This document shows positions 25,342-32,480 of a stretch of 54,010 nucleotides of DNA, piece by piece. Origin of the DNA: an uncultured Faecalibacterium sp. (GTDB taxonomy: Bacteria; Bacillota; Clostridia; Oscillospirales; Ruminococcaceae). The notes under the pieces were generated by a model. It searched no databases, was not told where the DNA came from, and saw only the letters and a list, made by a program, of their open reading frames with translations. A program made the position numbers and the translations under genes. The stretch's first letter is position 1. Each line of letters begins with the position of its first letter. Where the stretch lies: the NCBI GenBank assembly GCA_934548045.1, contig CAKTEM010000016.1, forward strand, positions 1 to 54,010, written 5' to 3'.

Positions 25342-26109
25342 TCAGCAGATATCAGAATAGGTGATGAGCTGGACGTGATGCTCATCGAGCCAGGCTTTCA
25401 TGGCCGGGTCAGTCAGCATGACGACCTCTTTGGTGCGGTTGACGGTCAGCGAGCTGGAACGGAGCAGGAAGTCGTCCAAATAGCCGGGATGACAGACGAA
25501 AACGTTCGGGATGTCCGTCCGGGCGTTCAGAACGGCCTTTTTCAGGCTCTGCCACGGGTCGTAATCCGGGTTCATGGATTCCAGCGGAAGGGATGCGACC
25601 GGCTTGCCGCAGAAGGTCCGGGAGCCGTCGGCGTTGTGGGTATTGAGCTTCAAATCATACTTTTCGGCGACGATGGCGAGGGCTTTCGAGAGATTTTTGC
25701 TGCGGACAGCATGGGCCTCGAAGTAGTCCGGGTCACGGCCCACCAGCTCTTTGAAACGGTGGTACTGGGCTTCAATTTCAATCACCATTTCGTCCAGAAC
25801 CGTGAACTCCCGGCCCTCGGCGTAGGCCTGACGATAGGTCTTACTGCTTTTCAGGTTGCCGTTTTCGTCCAGCAGGCTGGGAATTTTGGTCGGGTCTGCG
25901 CAGGGCTTGCCGATGCAGAGATTGGTGTGCTGGCCGAGGCAGATGCCGGTGTTTTCCAACAGTTTCAGGCCGTGGACGGTCGCAGGCATGTTCACCATCA
26001 GCCCGGCGGTGCGGATAAGGCCGTCTTTGACGGTCTTTTCGATGCCGTAGTTGACGGCTTCGGAGTAGCCGATGTCGTCGGCGCGGAGAATCATTTGGAT
26101 GGTATTCAT
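25342..26109 (-). CDS. ChbG/YdjC-type carbohydrate deacetylase
   Basis: A 255-residue protein of the YdjC/ChbG family, which removes an acetyl group from chitooligosaccharides and related amino sugars. The metal-binding N terminus ILRADDIGYSEAVNYGI (Asp11, Asp12) and a downstream His in LGQHTNLCIGKPC fit the family, and VCHPGYLDD supplies a late His. It starts 31 bases after the PTS gene and is last in the licT-PTS operon. This suggests that an imported, phosphorylated N-acetylated sugar is deacetylated in the cytosol. The precise substrate is inference. Confidence 0.82.
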   Translation of the reverse strand: MNTIQMILRADDIGYSEAVNYGIEKTVKDGLIRTAGLMVNMPATVHGLKLLENTGICLGQHTNLCIGKPCADPTKIPSLLDENGNLKSSKTYRQAYAEGREFTVLDEMVIEIEAQYHRFKELVGRDPDYFEAHAVRSKNLSKALAIVAEKYDLKLNTHNADGSRTFCGKPVASLPLESMNPDYDPWQSLKKAVLNARTDIPNVFVCHPGYLDDFLLRSSSLTVNRTKEVVMLTDPAMKAWLDEHHVQLITYSDIC

Positions 26110-26140
26110 AAAAATCCTCCTGAAAAATTGTGCGAGATGT

Positions 26141-27547
26141 TTAGTCAGCTTTCAGCTCGTCCTTCTTGAAACCGAAGAAGTAGGTGACGATGGTAGCGAC
26201 CACAAAGCTGATGATGGATGCGATGATAGCGTTGATGAAGTTTTCGCTGGTGCCGCCGAGGAAGCGCAGAACGTTCAGGAAGTTTGCGCTGCCCGGAGCG
26301 TAGCGGCAGACGTGCATCAGACCCATGTAGCAGCCACCTGCGAAACCACCGGCCATCAGGCCGATGAAGGTGCGGAAGTGGTTCATGCACAGGCCGTACA
26401 GGGTAGGCTCGGTGATGCCGCCGACGATGCCGGAGACAAAGAAGCCGAAGAAGCTGGTCTTGCTGTTCTGATTCTTAGAACGAACGGCACGGAGGAAGGC
26501 ACCCAGAGCAACGCCCCAAGTGGCGCAGGTGGCAACATGGCCGCCGAGGATGGCACCGGTCTGATAACCGGTCTCAAGATACTGGACATTGAAAGCGGCA
26601 ATGACAGCGACGTGCATACCGGTCATGACGAGGAACTCCCAGATGGCACCGACGACACCAACGCCGATGAAGCCGGTAGCATTGCTGAACGCAGTCAGAC
26701 CGCCGGTGAGCAGACCGCTGAGGATGTTGCCCAGAGGAGCCAGAGCGAGGAAGCCGACAGGAGCAGCAATAAAGATAGCGAGGGTCGGGAGAAATAGGGT
26801 CTTCAACATGTCAGGGATGATCTTATCAAGGATGTGATAGACCAGAGCCATAAACGCGACACAGAGCAGGACCGGAACGACCGACTGCTTGTAATCCACC
26901 ATTGTGACAGCGATGCCAAAGATCGTAAAAGGAGTGCCGTCGGCAACCATAGAAATATACTGGGGAGCCTGCAGGATGCAGCCCATGATGGCACCCAGAG
27001 GAGCCGGAACGTTCAGCTTCTTGGCGGCGGTGTAGCCCAGCAGGATGGGCATGTAGTAGAAGCAGGCATTATAGATGATGTCAAAGAGGATGTAGGTGCT
27101 GCTGTCCTTGGCAATCAGATTGAGCATGGTGGGTCCGAACAGCGAGGTAACGATCTTCGCAAAGCCGGAGACCATCAGGACGGGAATCAACGGAGCCATC
27201 GAGCCGGAAAGGTAGTTCAGGATGTTGGAAGCAATTTTCTTCGGCGTCAGCGGCTCTTTCGGCTTATCCAGATTTTCGTCAATGGCGGCATGAGAGGCAA
27301 AATTGCCCATCTTGCAGACTTCGGCGTAAACCTTGGGAACATTCTGTCCGATGATAATTTGATACTGTCCGCCGGAACGGGCAACACCCAGAACACCGGG
27401 AATTTTTTTGACTTCATCATCCACAGGAATATTCTGGTCTTTTAAAGTAAGGCGAAGACGGGTCATGCAATGGACGACGTCCGAAATGTTGTCCACGCCG
27501 CCGACGGCTTGCAGGACGTCTTCGGCAATTTTTTTGTTGTTTGCCAT
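26141..27547 (-). CDS. PTS EIIBC permease, glucoside family
   Basis: A 468-residue membrane permease. Residues 1-85 are an EIIB domain with the phospho-cysteine in VVHCMTRLRL (Cys27). About ten membrane segments of an EIIC domain follow, including GSMAPLIPVLMVSGFAKI and the substrate-binding GIVGGITEPTLYGL. There is no fused EIIA, so that domain must come from another protein. The EIIBC layout and LicT control place it with beta-glucoside/sucrose/trehalose/MurNAc-type permeases. The downstream deacetylase hints at an N-acetylated sugar. AAAGGAG precedes ATG 27547. The leader carries a LicT target and terminator. Confidence 0.88.
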   Translation of the reverse strand: MANNKKIAEDVLQAVGGVDNISDVVHCMTRLRLTLKDQNIPVDDEVKKIPGVLGVARSGGQYQIIIGQNVPKVYAEVCKMGNFASHAAIDENLDKPKEPLTPKKIASNILNYLSGSMAPLIPVLMVSGFAKIVTSLFGPTMLNLIAKDSSTYILFDIIYNACFYYMPILLGYTAAKKLNVPAPLGAIMGCILQAPQYISMVADGTPFTIFGIAVTMVDYKQSVVPVLLCVAFMALVYHILDKIIPDMLKTLFLPTLAIFIAAPVGFLALAPLGNILSGLLTGGLTAFSNATGFIGVGVVGAIWEFLVMTGMHVAVIAAFNVQYLETGYQTGAILGGHVATCATWGVALGAFLRAVRSKNQNSKTSFFGFFVSGIVGGITEPTLYGLCMNHFRTFIGLMAGGFAGGCYMGLMHVCRYAPGSANFLNVLRFLGGTSENFINAIIASIISFVVATIVTYFFGFKKDELKAD

Positions 27548-27625
27548 GGTGAAATCTCCTTTTCTTTTCAGTTACTTGGAACGTCTATTGTTATCTTTTA
27601 TCCTCTCCGCCGGGCCCTGCGGAAA

Positions 27626-27682
27626 AAATAAAAACCCTTCAAACAGCCGGTGCGAAAGTGGCATCGACTGTGTTGAAAGGTT
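27626..27682 (-). terminator. Conditional terminator in the PTS leader
   Basis: Read on the minus strand, AACCTTTCAACACAG pairs with CTGTTTGAAGGGTT and is followed by TTTTATTTTTT. Its 5' arm overlaps the 3' end of the RAT site, the standard antitermination design. Confidence 0.85.
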
Positions 27683-27707
27683 AAGCTCCCTTACGGGATA
27701 ACAATCC
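27678..27707 (-). promoter_or_regulatory. LicT antiterminator target (RAT), PTS leader
   Basis: The minus-strand sequence AGGATTGTTATCCCGTAAGG, continuing to AGCTTAACCT, matches the ribonucleic antiterminator of the BglG/LicT family (GGATTGTTAC... AACC). LicT dimers would stabilise it and prevent the overlapping terminator from forming, letting transcription reach the EIIBC and deacetylase genes. Confidence 0.85.
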
Positions 27708-27737
27708 TTTTAAAATAAGTTTTATAGAGACGGAGCC

Positions 27738-28571
27738 TCAAAGCTCCTGCGAGATGACGCGGTTGATGTGCATGATGAGATAGAGCTTTTCTTCCTCGCT
27801 GAGGTCGACCGCCCAGTTGTGGGCGAGGTACTCATTGATCTTATCCACGCAGTCCGAGACGGAACGGTACTCGTTCCGGGTGGACTCGTAAATTTGCAGG
27901 TTCGAGCTGTCAATGGGAGCCTTGTCGTGGATCCGTTTCAGCAGGTACTGAACGTGGGTCGCGAACCGGGCATAGTTGAAAGTCTTGCGGTGGATGGAGA
28001 CATGCAGCTCGTGTTCGATGATCTGGGTCATCCGCTCGAGAATGGTCTCGTATTCCTCTTCGGCGTGGAGTTCAGGTGTGTCGGCAGAGCCGCAGCTCGC
28101 GTTGATGAGGTGCATCGCCACACCCTGCACTTCGCCTTTGGGGAGCTTGATGTGGAATTGCTTTTCCATCGCCGAGACGATCTGTCGGCTGACTTCGACC
28201 TCGATGGGATAGTTCTGTTCCATCTCGTAGATGGAGGGCATCGGGGTGTAAATGCCCCGTTTTGCCCGGGTCATGGCAAAGGCCAGATGGTCGGCCAGCG
28301 TCATGATGAGGTTGGAGCTGGTCTCATACGGAAGCTTGTTCCGGATGAGGGAGATCTGCTGGGAGGTGAACTCGATGACCTCGAGAGGGATATCATCCAG
28401 CAGGGGCAAGAATTTGCGGTTCAAGTCGTAGAAGGTGCGCTGGATTTTGCTAAGGGGAACTTCGGACGGCGGTTTGATGAAGCCTACACCTTTTCCGAAT
28501 ACAACAACTTCCTGGCCTTTGCTGTCGAGGCAGAGGGTGACGTTATTGTTGATATTCTTTACCACGATCAC
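27738..28571 (-). CDS. licT: LicT/BglG family transcriptional antiterminator
   Basis: A 277-residue RNA-binding regulator. The N-terminal co-antiterminator domain (about 1-55; MIVVKNINNNVTLCLDSKG, VVFGKGVGFIK) binds the RAT hairpin. Two PTS regulation domains follow: PRD1 with His in TLADHLAFAM and VAMHLINA, and PRD2 with His in FATHVQYLL and LIMHINRV. Phosphorylation of PRD1 by the EII permease normally blocks activity, and HPr phosphorylation of PRD2 activates it. Starts at GTG 28571 with GGAGG upstream. It drives the downstream PTS gene through the RAT at 27678-27707, and probably its own transcript through a second RAT. Confidence 0.92.
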   Translation of the reverse strand: MIVVKNINNNVTLCLDSKGQEVVVFGKGVGFIKPPSEVPLSKIQRTFYDLNRKFLPLLDDIPLEVIEFTSQQISLIRNKLPYETSSNLIMTLADHLAFAMTRAKRGIYTPMPSIYEMEQNYPIEVEVSRQIVSAMEKQFHIKLPKGEVQGVAMHLINASCGSADTPELHAEEEYETILERMTQIIEHELHVSIHRKTFNYARFATHVQYLLKRIHDKAPIDSSNLQIYESTRNEYRSVSDCVDKINEYLAHNWAVDLSEEEKLYLIMHINRVISQEL

Positions 28572-28650
28572 GAGAAATTTCCTCCATTAACAAAAAATCC
28601 CCGGACGACTTACACAAAGAAATAGAGATATAAAAATCCCATCTGTCTTT

Positions 28651-28681
28651 GCGGAAAAGCCTCCAGAGAGTAACAAACCGC
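28651..28681 (-). promoter_or_regulatory. Second RAT-like site, in the licT leader
   Basis: On the minus strand, GCGGTTTGTTACTCTCTGGAGG followed by CTTTTCCGC has the RAT core TTGTTACT...GG-AGGC-TTTCC, closed by GCGG/CCGC. It lies between the licT promoter and licT, so it suggests autoregulation by antitermination. The overlapping terminator is less clear here; ATTTTTAT follows about 12 bases downstream. Confidence 0.65.
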
Positions 28682-28697
28682 GTTCCTGATTGCTTTC

Positions 28698-28726
28698 AGT
28701 ATACACGCACGGCCTTTGTTTTTCAA
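28698..28726 (-). promoter_or_regulatory. Promoter of licT-PTS operon
   Basis: On the minus strand, TTGAAA (28726-28721) and TATACT (28703-28698) are separated by 17 bases, just upstream of the second RAT. Confidence 0.75.
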
Positions 28727-28835
28727 GATGGCGATTTATCCAAAATAAAGGCCCGAAAATTGTGCGGTTTTCCAAACGGGGCGAAAAAAAGGTCCACAAA
28801 AATCCGTCGGGAAAAAGAGAAGCCCGGCAGGACGA

Positions 28836-28892
28836 GAATTAACAATTCTGAAACAAAACTCAAACACTTGTCAAACGCAGGGCGTTTATGCT
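28836..28892 (+). promoter_or_regulatory. Phased operator/promoter of the two-component operon (site 1)
   Basis: TTAAC (28839), GAAAC (28850), CAAAC (28861) and CAAAC (28872) recur every 11 bp, one DNA turn. A -10 box TATGCT (28887-28892) begins 15 bases after the last unit starts, and no normal -35 box is present. The layout is repeated at 31268-31324. Confidence 0.8.
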
Positions 28893-28930
28893 ATGAATAA
28901 CGTATCAAGAGCGTGAGGGAGGAAAAATGG

Positions 28931-29602
28931 ATGGTCCATATTCTGGTCGTAGACGATGACCCCAAGCTGAACAAGGCGGTCTGCACTTACCTGAACGACT
29001 GCGGTTTTACGGCGAAAGGGATGCTGAACGCACGGGAAGCCTACGATGAACTGTACAACAGCCTGTATGACCTCATCGTGTCGGATATCATGATGCCGGA
29101 GATCGACGGCTTCGCCTTTGCCCAGTCGGTGCGGCAGGTGAACAAGCACATTCCAATTCTGTTCATGTCGGCAAAGGATGACCTGCCGTCCAAACAGAAG
29201 GGGTTCCGGCTGGGCATTGACGACTATATGGTAAAGCCCATCGAGCTGGCCGAGCTGGAAATGCGTGTCCGCGCGCTGCTCCGCCGGGCGAACATCGAGG
29301 CGGAACGGAAGCTGACTGTCGGCAACCTGACGATGGACGCCGACGCCATGACGGTGGAAATTGACGGCGAAGAAGTACCATTCGCGACACGGGAGTTCAA
29401 TATTTTATATAAGCTGCTCTCCTACCCCAAAAAGACCTTTACCCGGGCGCAGCTGATGGATGAGTTCTGGGGGCTGGACAGCGAGACAAGTCTGCGTGCC
29501 GTGGATGTGTATATCACCAAGCTTCGGGATAAATGTTCGGCCTGCGACGGCTTTGAGATAAAGACGGTGCGCGGTTTGGGTTACAAGGCGGTGCTGGTAT
29601 GA
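28931..29602 (+). CDS. OmpR-family response regulator
   Basis: A 223-residue regulator. The receiver domain (about 1-118) has the acidic pair VVDDD and phospho-acceptor Asp52 in VSDIMMPEIDG; SAKDD and KPIEL complete the pocket. The C-terminal winged helix (about 128-223) shows FATREFNILYKLLSYPKKTFTRAQLMDEFWG and LRAVDVYITKLRDK, typical of OmpR/PhoB DNA-binding domains. ATG 28931 has GGGAGGA upstream; a GTG at 28913 is also in frame but lacks one. It overlaps the kinase gene by four bases. The 11-bp direct repeats in front of its own promoter are the natural binding site for such a regulator. Confidence 0.93.
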   Translation: MVHILVVDDDPKLNKAVCTYLNDCGFTAKGMLNAREAYDELYNSLYDLIVSDIMMPEIDGFAFAQSVRQVNKHIPILFMSAKDDLPSKQKGFRLGIDDYMVKPIELAELEMRVRALLRRANIEAERKLTVGNLTMDADAMTVEIDGEEVPFATREFNILYKLLSYPKKTFTRAQLMDEFWGLDSETSLRAVDVYITKLRDKCSACDGFEIKTVRGLGYKAVLV

Positions 29603-30687
29603 GTGCGGAGGAATTCTGGAAAGGCGTCCGGCAGAGAAGCATTTTTCCGCCGTCGCTGTTTTTTGTCTATCTGGGTGTTTTGTTTCTGATGTCAGGCATC
29701 CACACGGGGCTTATCGTTGGCATGAACAGCCTTGCCTGGCCGGACTGGGTACAGGTCTATATCCCACTCCTGTACTGGGGGCTTGTTGCAGTCGGCCTGA
29801 CCCTGTTCACCCGGAAAAAGATCCGCAAGACCTATGAGGAACCGATGCTGATGCTGGCAAAGGCGACCCGGCAGGTGGCGGAGGGGAATTTCTCGGTCTA
29901 TGTGCCGCCCATCCACACGCCGGACAAGACGGATTACCTCGACCAGATGATTCTGGACTTTGACAAGATGGTGGAGGAACTGGGAAGCATCGAGACGCTG
30001 AAAACGGACTTTTTCTCGGATGTATCACATGAATTCAAGTCGCCTCTGGCCGTTATCCATAGCAATGCGGAACTGCTGGAAAAAAACGGCCAACTGGATG
30101 AAAATCAACAGGAATCGGTGGAAAACATCCTCTCGGCATCCCGGCGGCTCTCGAACCTCATCCAGAATATGCTCAAGCTGAACAAGCTCGAAAAACAGAC
30201 CATCCGCCCGATGCCGGAAGCGTTCGACGTCTGCGCACAGCTCTGCGAATGTGCGGTGCAGTTTGAGGACAGCTGGGAAAAGAAGAACCTTGACTTCGAG
30301 GCCGATCTGGAAGACAGCGCGCTGGTCTACGCCGACCCGGACCTGACGGAACTGGTCTGGACGAATCTGCTGTCCAACGCCATCAAATTCACGCCCGAGG
30401 GTGGAACCGTCACCCTGACCCAGAGGACGGAAGATGGACGGGTGCGGATAGCGGTCAAGGATAGTGGCTGCGGCATGACAAAAGAAACAACGAAACGTAT
30501 CTTCGATAAGTTTTATCAGGGTGATACCAGCCACGCCACACAGGGAAACGGCCTTGGTCTGGCACTGGTGAAACGAATTCTTGAACTGTCGGAGGGCAGC
30601 ATCACGGTGGAAAGCGAACCGGAAAAAGGCTCGGTCTTTACCGTTCGCCTGCCGCTGGCAGAACACGGGAAGGAGAATACGGAATGA
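29599..30687 (+). CDS. Sensor histidine kinase
   Basis: A 362-residue membrane kinase with two N-terminal helices (LFFVYLGVLFLMSGIHTGLIV and VYIPLLYWGLVAVGLTLF), a very short external loop between them, HAMP (about 75-125), HisKA with His144 in FFSDVSHEFKSPLAV, and HATPase with NLLSNAIKFTPEGG, DSGCGM and GNGLGLALVKRI. The tiny extracellular loop is typical of intramembrane-sensing kinases, which often respond to cell-envelope antibiotics or peptides; that is inference. The start overlaps the regulator stop (ATGA), and its own stop overlaps the next gene, so the three are one coupled operon. Confidence 0.93.
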   Translation: MSAEEFWKGVRQRSIFPPSLFFVYLGVLFLMSGIHTGLIVGMNSLAWPDWVQVYIPLLYWGLVAVGLTLFTRKKIRKTYEEPMLMLAKATRQVAEGNFSVYVPPIHTPDKTDYLDQMILDFDKMVEELGSIETLKTDFFSDVSHEFKSPLAVIHSNAELLEKNGQLDENQQESVENILSASRRLSNLIQNMLKLNKLEKQTIRPMPEAFDVCAQLCECAVQFEDSWEKKNLDFEADLEDSALVYADPDLTELVWTNLLSNAIKFTPEGGTVTLTQRTEDGRVRIAVKDSGCGMTKETTKRIFDKFYQGDTSHATQGNGLGLALVKRILELSEGSITVESEPEKGSVFTVRLPLAEHGKENTE

Positions 30688-31211
30688 GCGAGATGCAGAA
30701 ACAAAACCGTACCGTGTATGAGTATAAGGAAGTTTCGGTGCGCAGTGAAAAGGCGTCGCTCTATCTGGACGGCTACGAAAGCTTTGGCTGGCAGCCGGAC
30801 GAGAACTTCCCGATGCAGGAAAGCGGCGGCAAAGTCACCCTGAAACTCAAGCGTGACCGGAAAATCGTGAACAAGACCGAGCTGACCCGGTTGCAGCGGC
30901 ATTTTGAAGCAAACCTTGAGGAGATCGCCGCGCTGGAACGCTCCAAGACCACCACAGCAAAGCTCTGGGCGAGCGGTATTGCGATTCTCGGCACGGCGTT
31001 CATGGCCGGGTCGGTGTTCGCGGTCACGGCAAAACCACCCAATATCATGCTGTGCGTCTTGCTGGCAGTTCCGGCCTTTGCCGGGTGGGTGGCTCCCTGG
31101 TTCGTCTACCGGTTCGTCCGGGAGAAAAAGACAAAGCAGGTGACGCCCTTCATCGAGACGAAAATGGAAGAACTTTATACCCTCTGTGAAAAGGGAAATA
31201 CACTGCTGTAA
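30684..31211 (+). CDS. Two-helix membrane protein of the two-component operon
   Basis: A 175-residue protein of no recognised family. A hydrophilic N-terminal domain (about 1-88) rich in Glu/Lys is followed by two membrane segments, WASGIAILGTAFMAGSVFAV and MLCVLLAVPAFAGWVAPWFV, and a charged C-terminal tail. The start overlaps the kinase stop by four bases, so it is made together with the kinase and may modulate it. It is followed by a terminator that isolates the operon from the next promoter of the same type. Confidence 0.78.
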   Translation: MSEMQKQNRTVYEYKEVSVRSEKASLYLDGYESFGWQPDENFPMQESGGKVTLKLKRDRKIVNKTELTRLQRHFEANLEEIAALERSKTTTAKLWASGIAILGTAFMAGSVFAVTAKPPNIMLCVLLAVPAFAGWVAPWFVYRFVREKKTKQVTPFIETKMEELYTLCEKGNTLL

Positions 31212-31221
31212 GCACACACGG

Positions 31222-31256
31222 CCCTCTCTGTCCTTCGGGATGGAGAGGGATTTTTT
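31222..31256 (+). terminator. Terminator of the two-component operon
   Basis: CCCTCTCTGTCC (31222-31233), loop TTCG, GGATGGAGAGGG (31238-31249), then ATTTTTT. Confidence 0.85.
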
Positions 31257-31267
31257 GTGCCATTTTT

Positions 31268-31324
31268 GAATTAACACTTCTCAAACAAAAGCCAAACGAT
31301 TCGCAAACAGAGGGGCGATATAAT
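31268..31324 (+). promoter_or_regulatory. Phased operator/promoter of the small-protein operon (site 2)
   Basis: TTAAC (31271), CAAAC (31282), CAAAC (31293) and CAAAC (31304) recur every 11 bp. The -10 box TATAAT (31319-31324) begins exactly 15 bases after the last unit starts, as at site 1. Both begin GAATTAACA.TTCT.AAACAAAA. The obvious candidate ligand is the response regulator encoded at 28931. Confidence 0.82.
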
Positions 31325-31370
31325 CCTCTCGTAAACAGCAGACACCCAACACGGGAAAGGAGAATGTAGC

Positions 31371-31571
31371 GTGGCAAAGAAGTACCGCATCAAGCCGGGC
31401 ATCATCGGCAACGCCGTGATGGACGCATACTACAAAATCGAGTATGACGTCATCAATACCTATCTGAAGATCGAGAAAGCCTTTGTCGACCGCTTCCTTG
31501 AGGAAGTCGACGAGGACGAACCGGCGGGACGCAGATCCTACGGGAAGAAAGCAACCTACAAACATCACTAA
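31371..31571 (+). CDS. 66-residue protein with internal YxKIE repeat
   Basis: A small, highly charged, helical protein. Two degenerate repeats are visible: AYYKIEYDVIN and TYLKIEKAFVDRFL, both with Y-x-KIE spaced 12 residues apart, giving an amphipathic helix. The tail is basic and ends ATYKHH. No membrane segment is seen. It starts at GTG 31371 with AAAGGAGAA upstream. It is the first gene behind the site-2 promoter and is followed 18 bases later by a four-helix membrane protein. I recall similar small YKKIE-repeat proteins beside two-component systems in gut Firmicutes, but I cannot give a function. Confidence 0.75.
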   Translation: MAKKYRIKPGIIGNAVMDAYYKIEYDVINTYLKIEKAFVDRFLEEVDEDEPAGRRSYGKKATYKHH

Positions 31572-31589
31572 AGACAGGAGAAAGAAACA

Positions 31590-31958
31590 ATGAAAAAGAG
31601 CAATTTTGTCGCACTCATCCTTGGCACCGTTGGTGTCGTGTTCTTCGCACTGGGCATGTGCATGACGACCCTGACCGAGTGGAACATGTTCCAGCAAGGC
31701 ATCATCTGCGGCGTCATCGGCCTGGCCGTTCTGCTGGCGGACCTCGTTATCTGGCGTCGGATGGAGGGCAAGGAGCCCCTCCACCTCAGCGGTAAGACAC
31801 TGGCGACCATTGCGCTGGCTGTGGTCGGCGCACTGCTGCTGGGCGTTGGCATGTGCCTGTGCATGGTCTTCGGCTATATGGTGCAGGGTATCCTTATCGG
31901 TCTGGTCGGCATCGTCGGCCTGCTCTGCCTCATCCCCCTGACGAAAGGGTTGAAGTGA
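31590..31958 (+). CDS. Four-helix membrane protein with internal duplication
   Basis: A 122-residue membrane protein. The first half (TVGVVFFALGMCMTTLTEW, QGIICGVIGLAVLLADLVI) and the second half (VVGALLLGVGMCLCMVFGY, QGILIGLVGIVGLLCLIPL) align to each other, including GMCM/GMCL and QGI. This suggests tandem duplication of a two-helix unit. AGGAG lies upstream of ATG 31590. It is the second gene of the site-2 operon. Family not recognised; a membrane-stress or immunity role is possible but unproven. Confidence 0.8.
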   Translation: MKKSNFVALILGTVGVVFFALGMCMTTLTEWNMFQQGIICGVIGLAVLLADLVIWRRMEGKEPLHLSGKTLATIALAVVGALLLGVGMCLCMVFGYMVQGILIGLVGIVGLLCLIPLTKGLK

Positions 31959-31980
31959 GGATTAACATTTCTCAAACAGA
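31959..31980 (+). promoter_or_regulatory. Partial third copy of the phased operator (site 3)
   Basis: GGATTAACATTTCTCAAACA matches the left half of sites 1 and 2, with TTAAC (31962) and CAAAC (31973) 11 bp apart. The expected third and fourth units are missing; a palindromic element begins at about 31991. Confidence 0.65.
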
Positions 31981-31990
31981 ACTGTTAAAA

Positions 31991-32162
31991 ACTCCTTCCG
32001 TCATCGCTGCGCGATGCCACCCATCCGCCCTCTGTCTCTTCGAGACATCTCCCTCCGGCCGGAGGGAGTCTTTCTCCGGGAGGGAGGCTTTTACAGCTAA
32101 CCGTTAACTCAGAGGCTCCCTCTTAGAGGGGGCTGGCACAGCGAAGCTGTGACTGGAGGAGT
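31991..32162. mobile_element. Palindromic (MITE-like) element
   Basis: The two ends are inverted copies: ACTCCTTCCGTCATCGCTGC on the left, and on the right a sequence whose reverse complement reads ACTCCTCCAGTCACAGCTTC. Each carries an inner hairpin (ATCGCTGCGCGAT; CACAGCGAAGCTGTG) and CTCC/GGAG stems. It contains no gene. It lies between site 3 and the double-glycine peptide gene. Confidence 0.65.
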
Positions 32163-32209
32163 ATGCCAATTAGCAAACAAAATAAAAAACAACATAGGAG
32201 ATTTGAACG

Positions 32210-32470
32210 ATGAAAAACGAAATGATGAAGCTTCCCACCAACTGCGCTATGATGAGCGAAGAAGAGATGATGTATGTCGACGGCGGCTCTGCTGCGGACG
32301 TCGCGGAAACGGCGGTCAAGGCCGTTGTCGCGGTCGGCGTGTCGGCTGCGTTGACCGGTGTTGCTGCATTTGCGGCGGTCAAAATCCTGAGCATCTTCAG
32401 CCCGAAGACATGGGAAGATGCCGGCACCGCCTGCAAGAACTGGTGGGATTCCATTACGGCAAAGAACTGA
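32210..32470 (+). CDS. Double-glycine-leader peptide (bacteriocin-like)
   Basis: An 86-residue precursor. Residues 1-26 form a leader that fits the double-glycine consensus position by position: Met-12, Ser-11, Glu-8, Met-7, Val-4, Gly-2, Gly-1 (MSEEEMMYVDGG). Cleavage after Gly26 would release a 60-residue peptide with a long Ala/Val-rich hydrophobic helix and a Trp-containing, polar C terminus (WEDAG, NWWDSITAKN). Such leaders are normally removed by C39-peptidase ABC exporters; none is encoded in this window. GGAG lies nine bases before ATG 32210. No modification enzyme is adjacent, so an unmodified class II bacteriocin or signal peptide is the simplest reading. Confidence 0.75.
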   Translation: MKNEMMKLPTNCAMMSEEEMMYVDGGSAADVAETAVKAVVAVGVSAALTGVAAFAAVKILSIFSPKTWEDAGTACKNWWDSITAKN

Positions 32471-32480
32471 GCAAGAAAAC

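Noticed and set aside
23178..25385. Minus-strand open frame of 735 codons
   Set aside because: Antisense to uvrC, whose GIY-YIG and HhH motifs are unambiguous.
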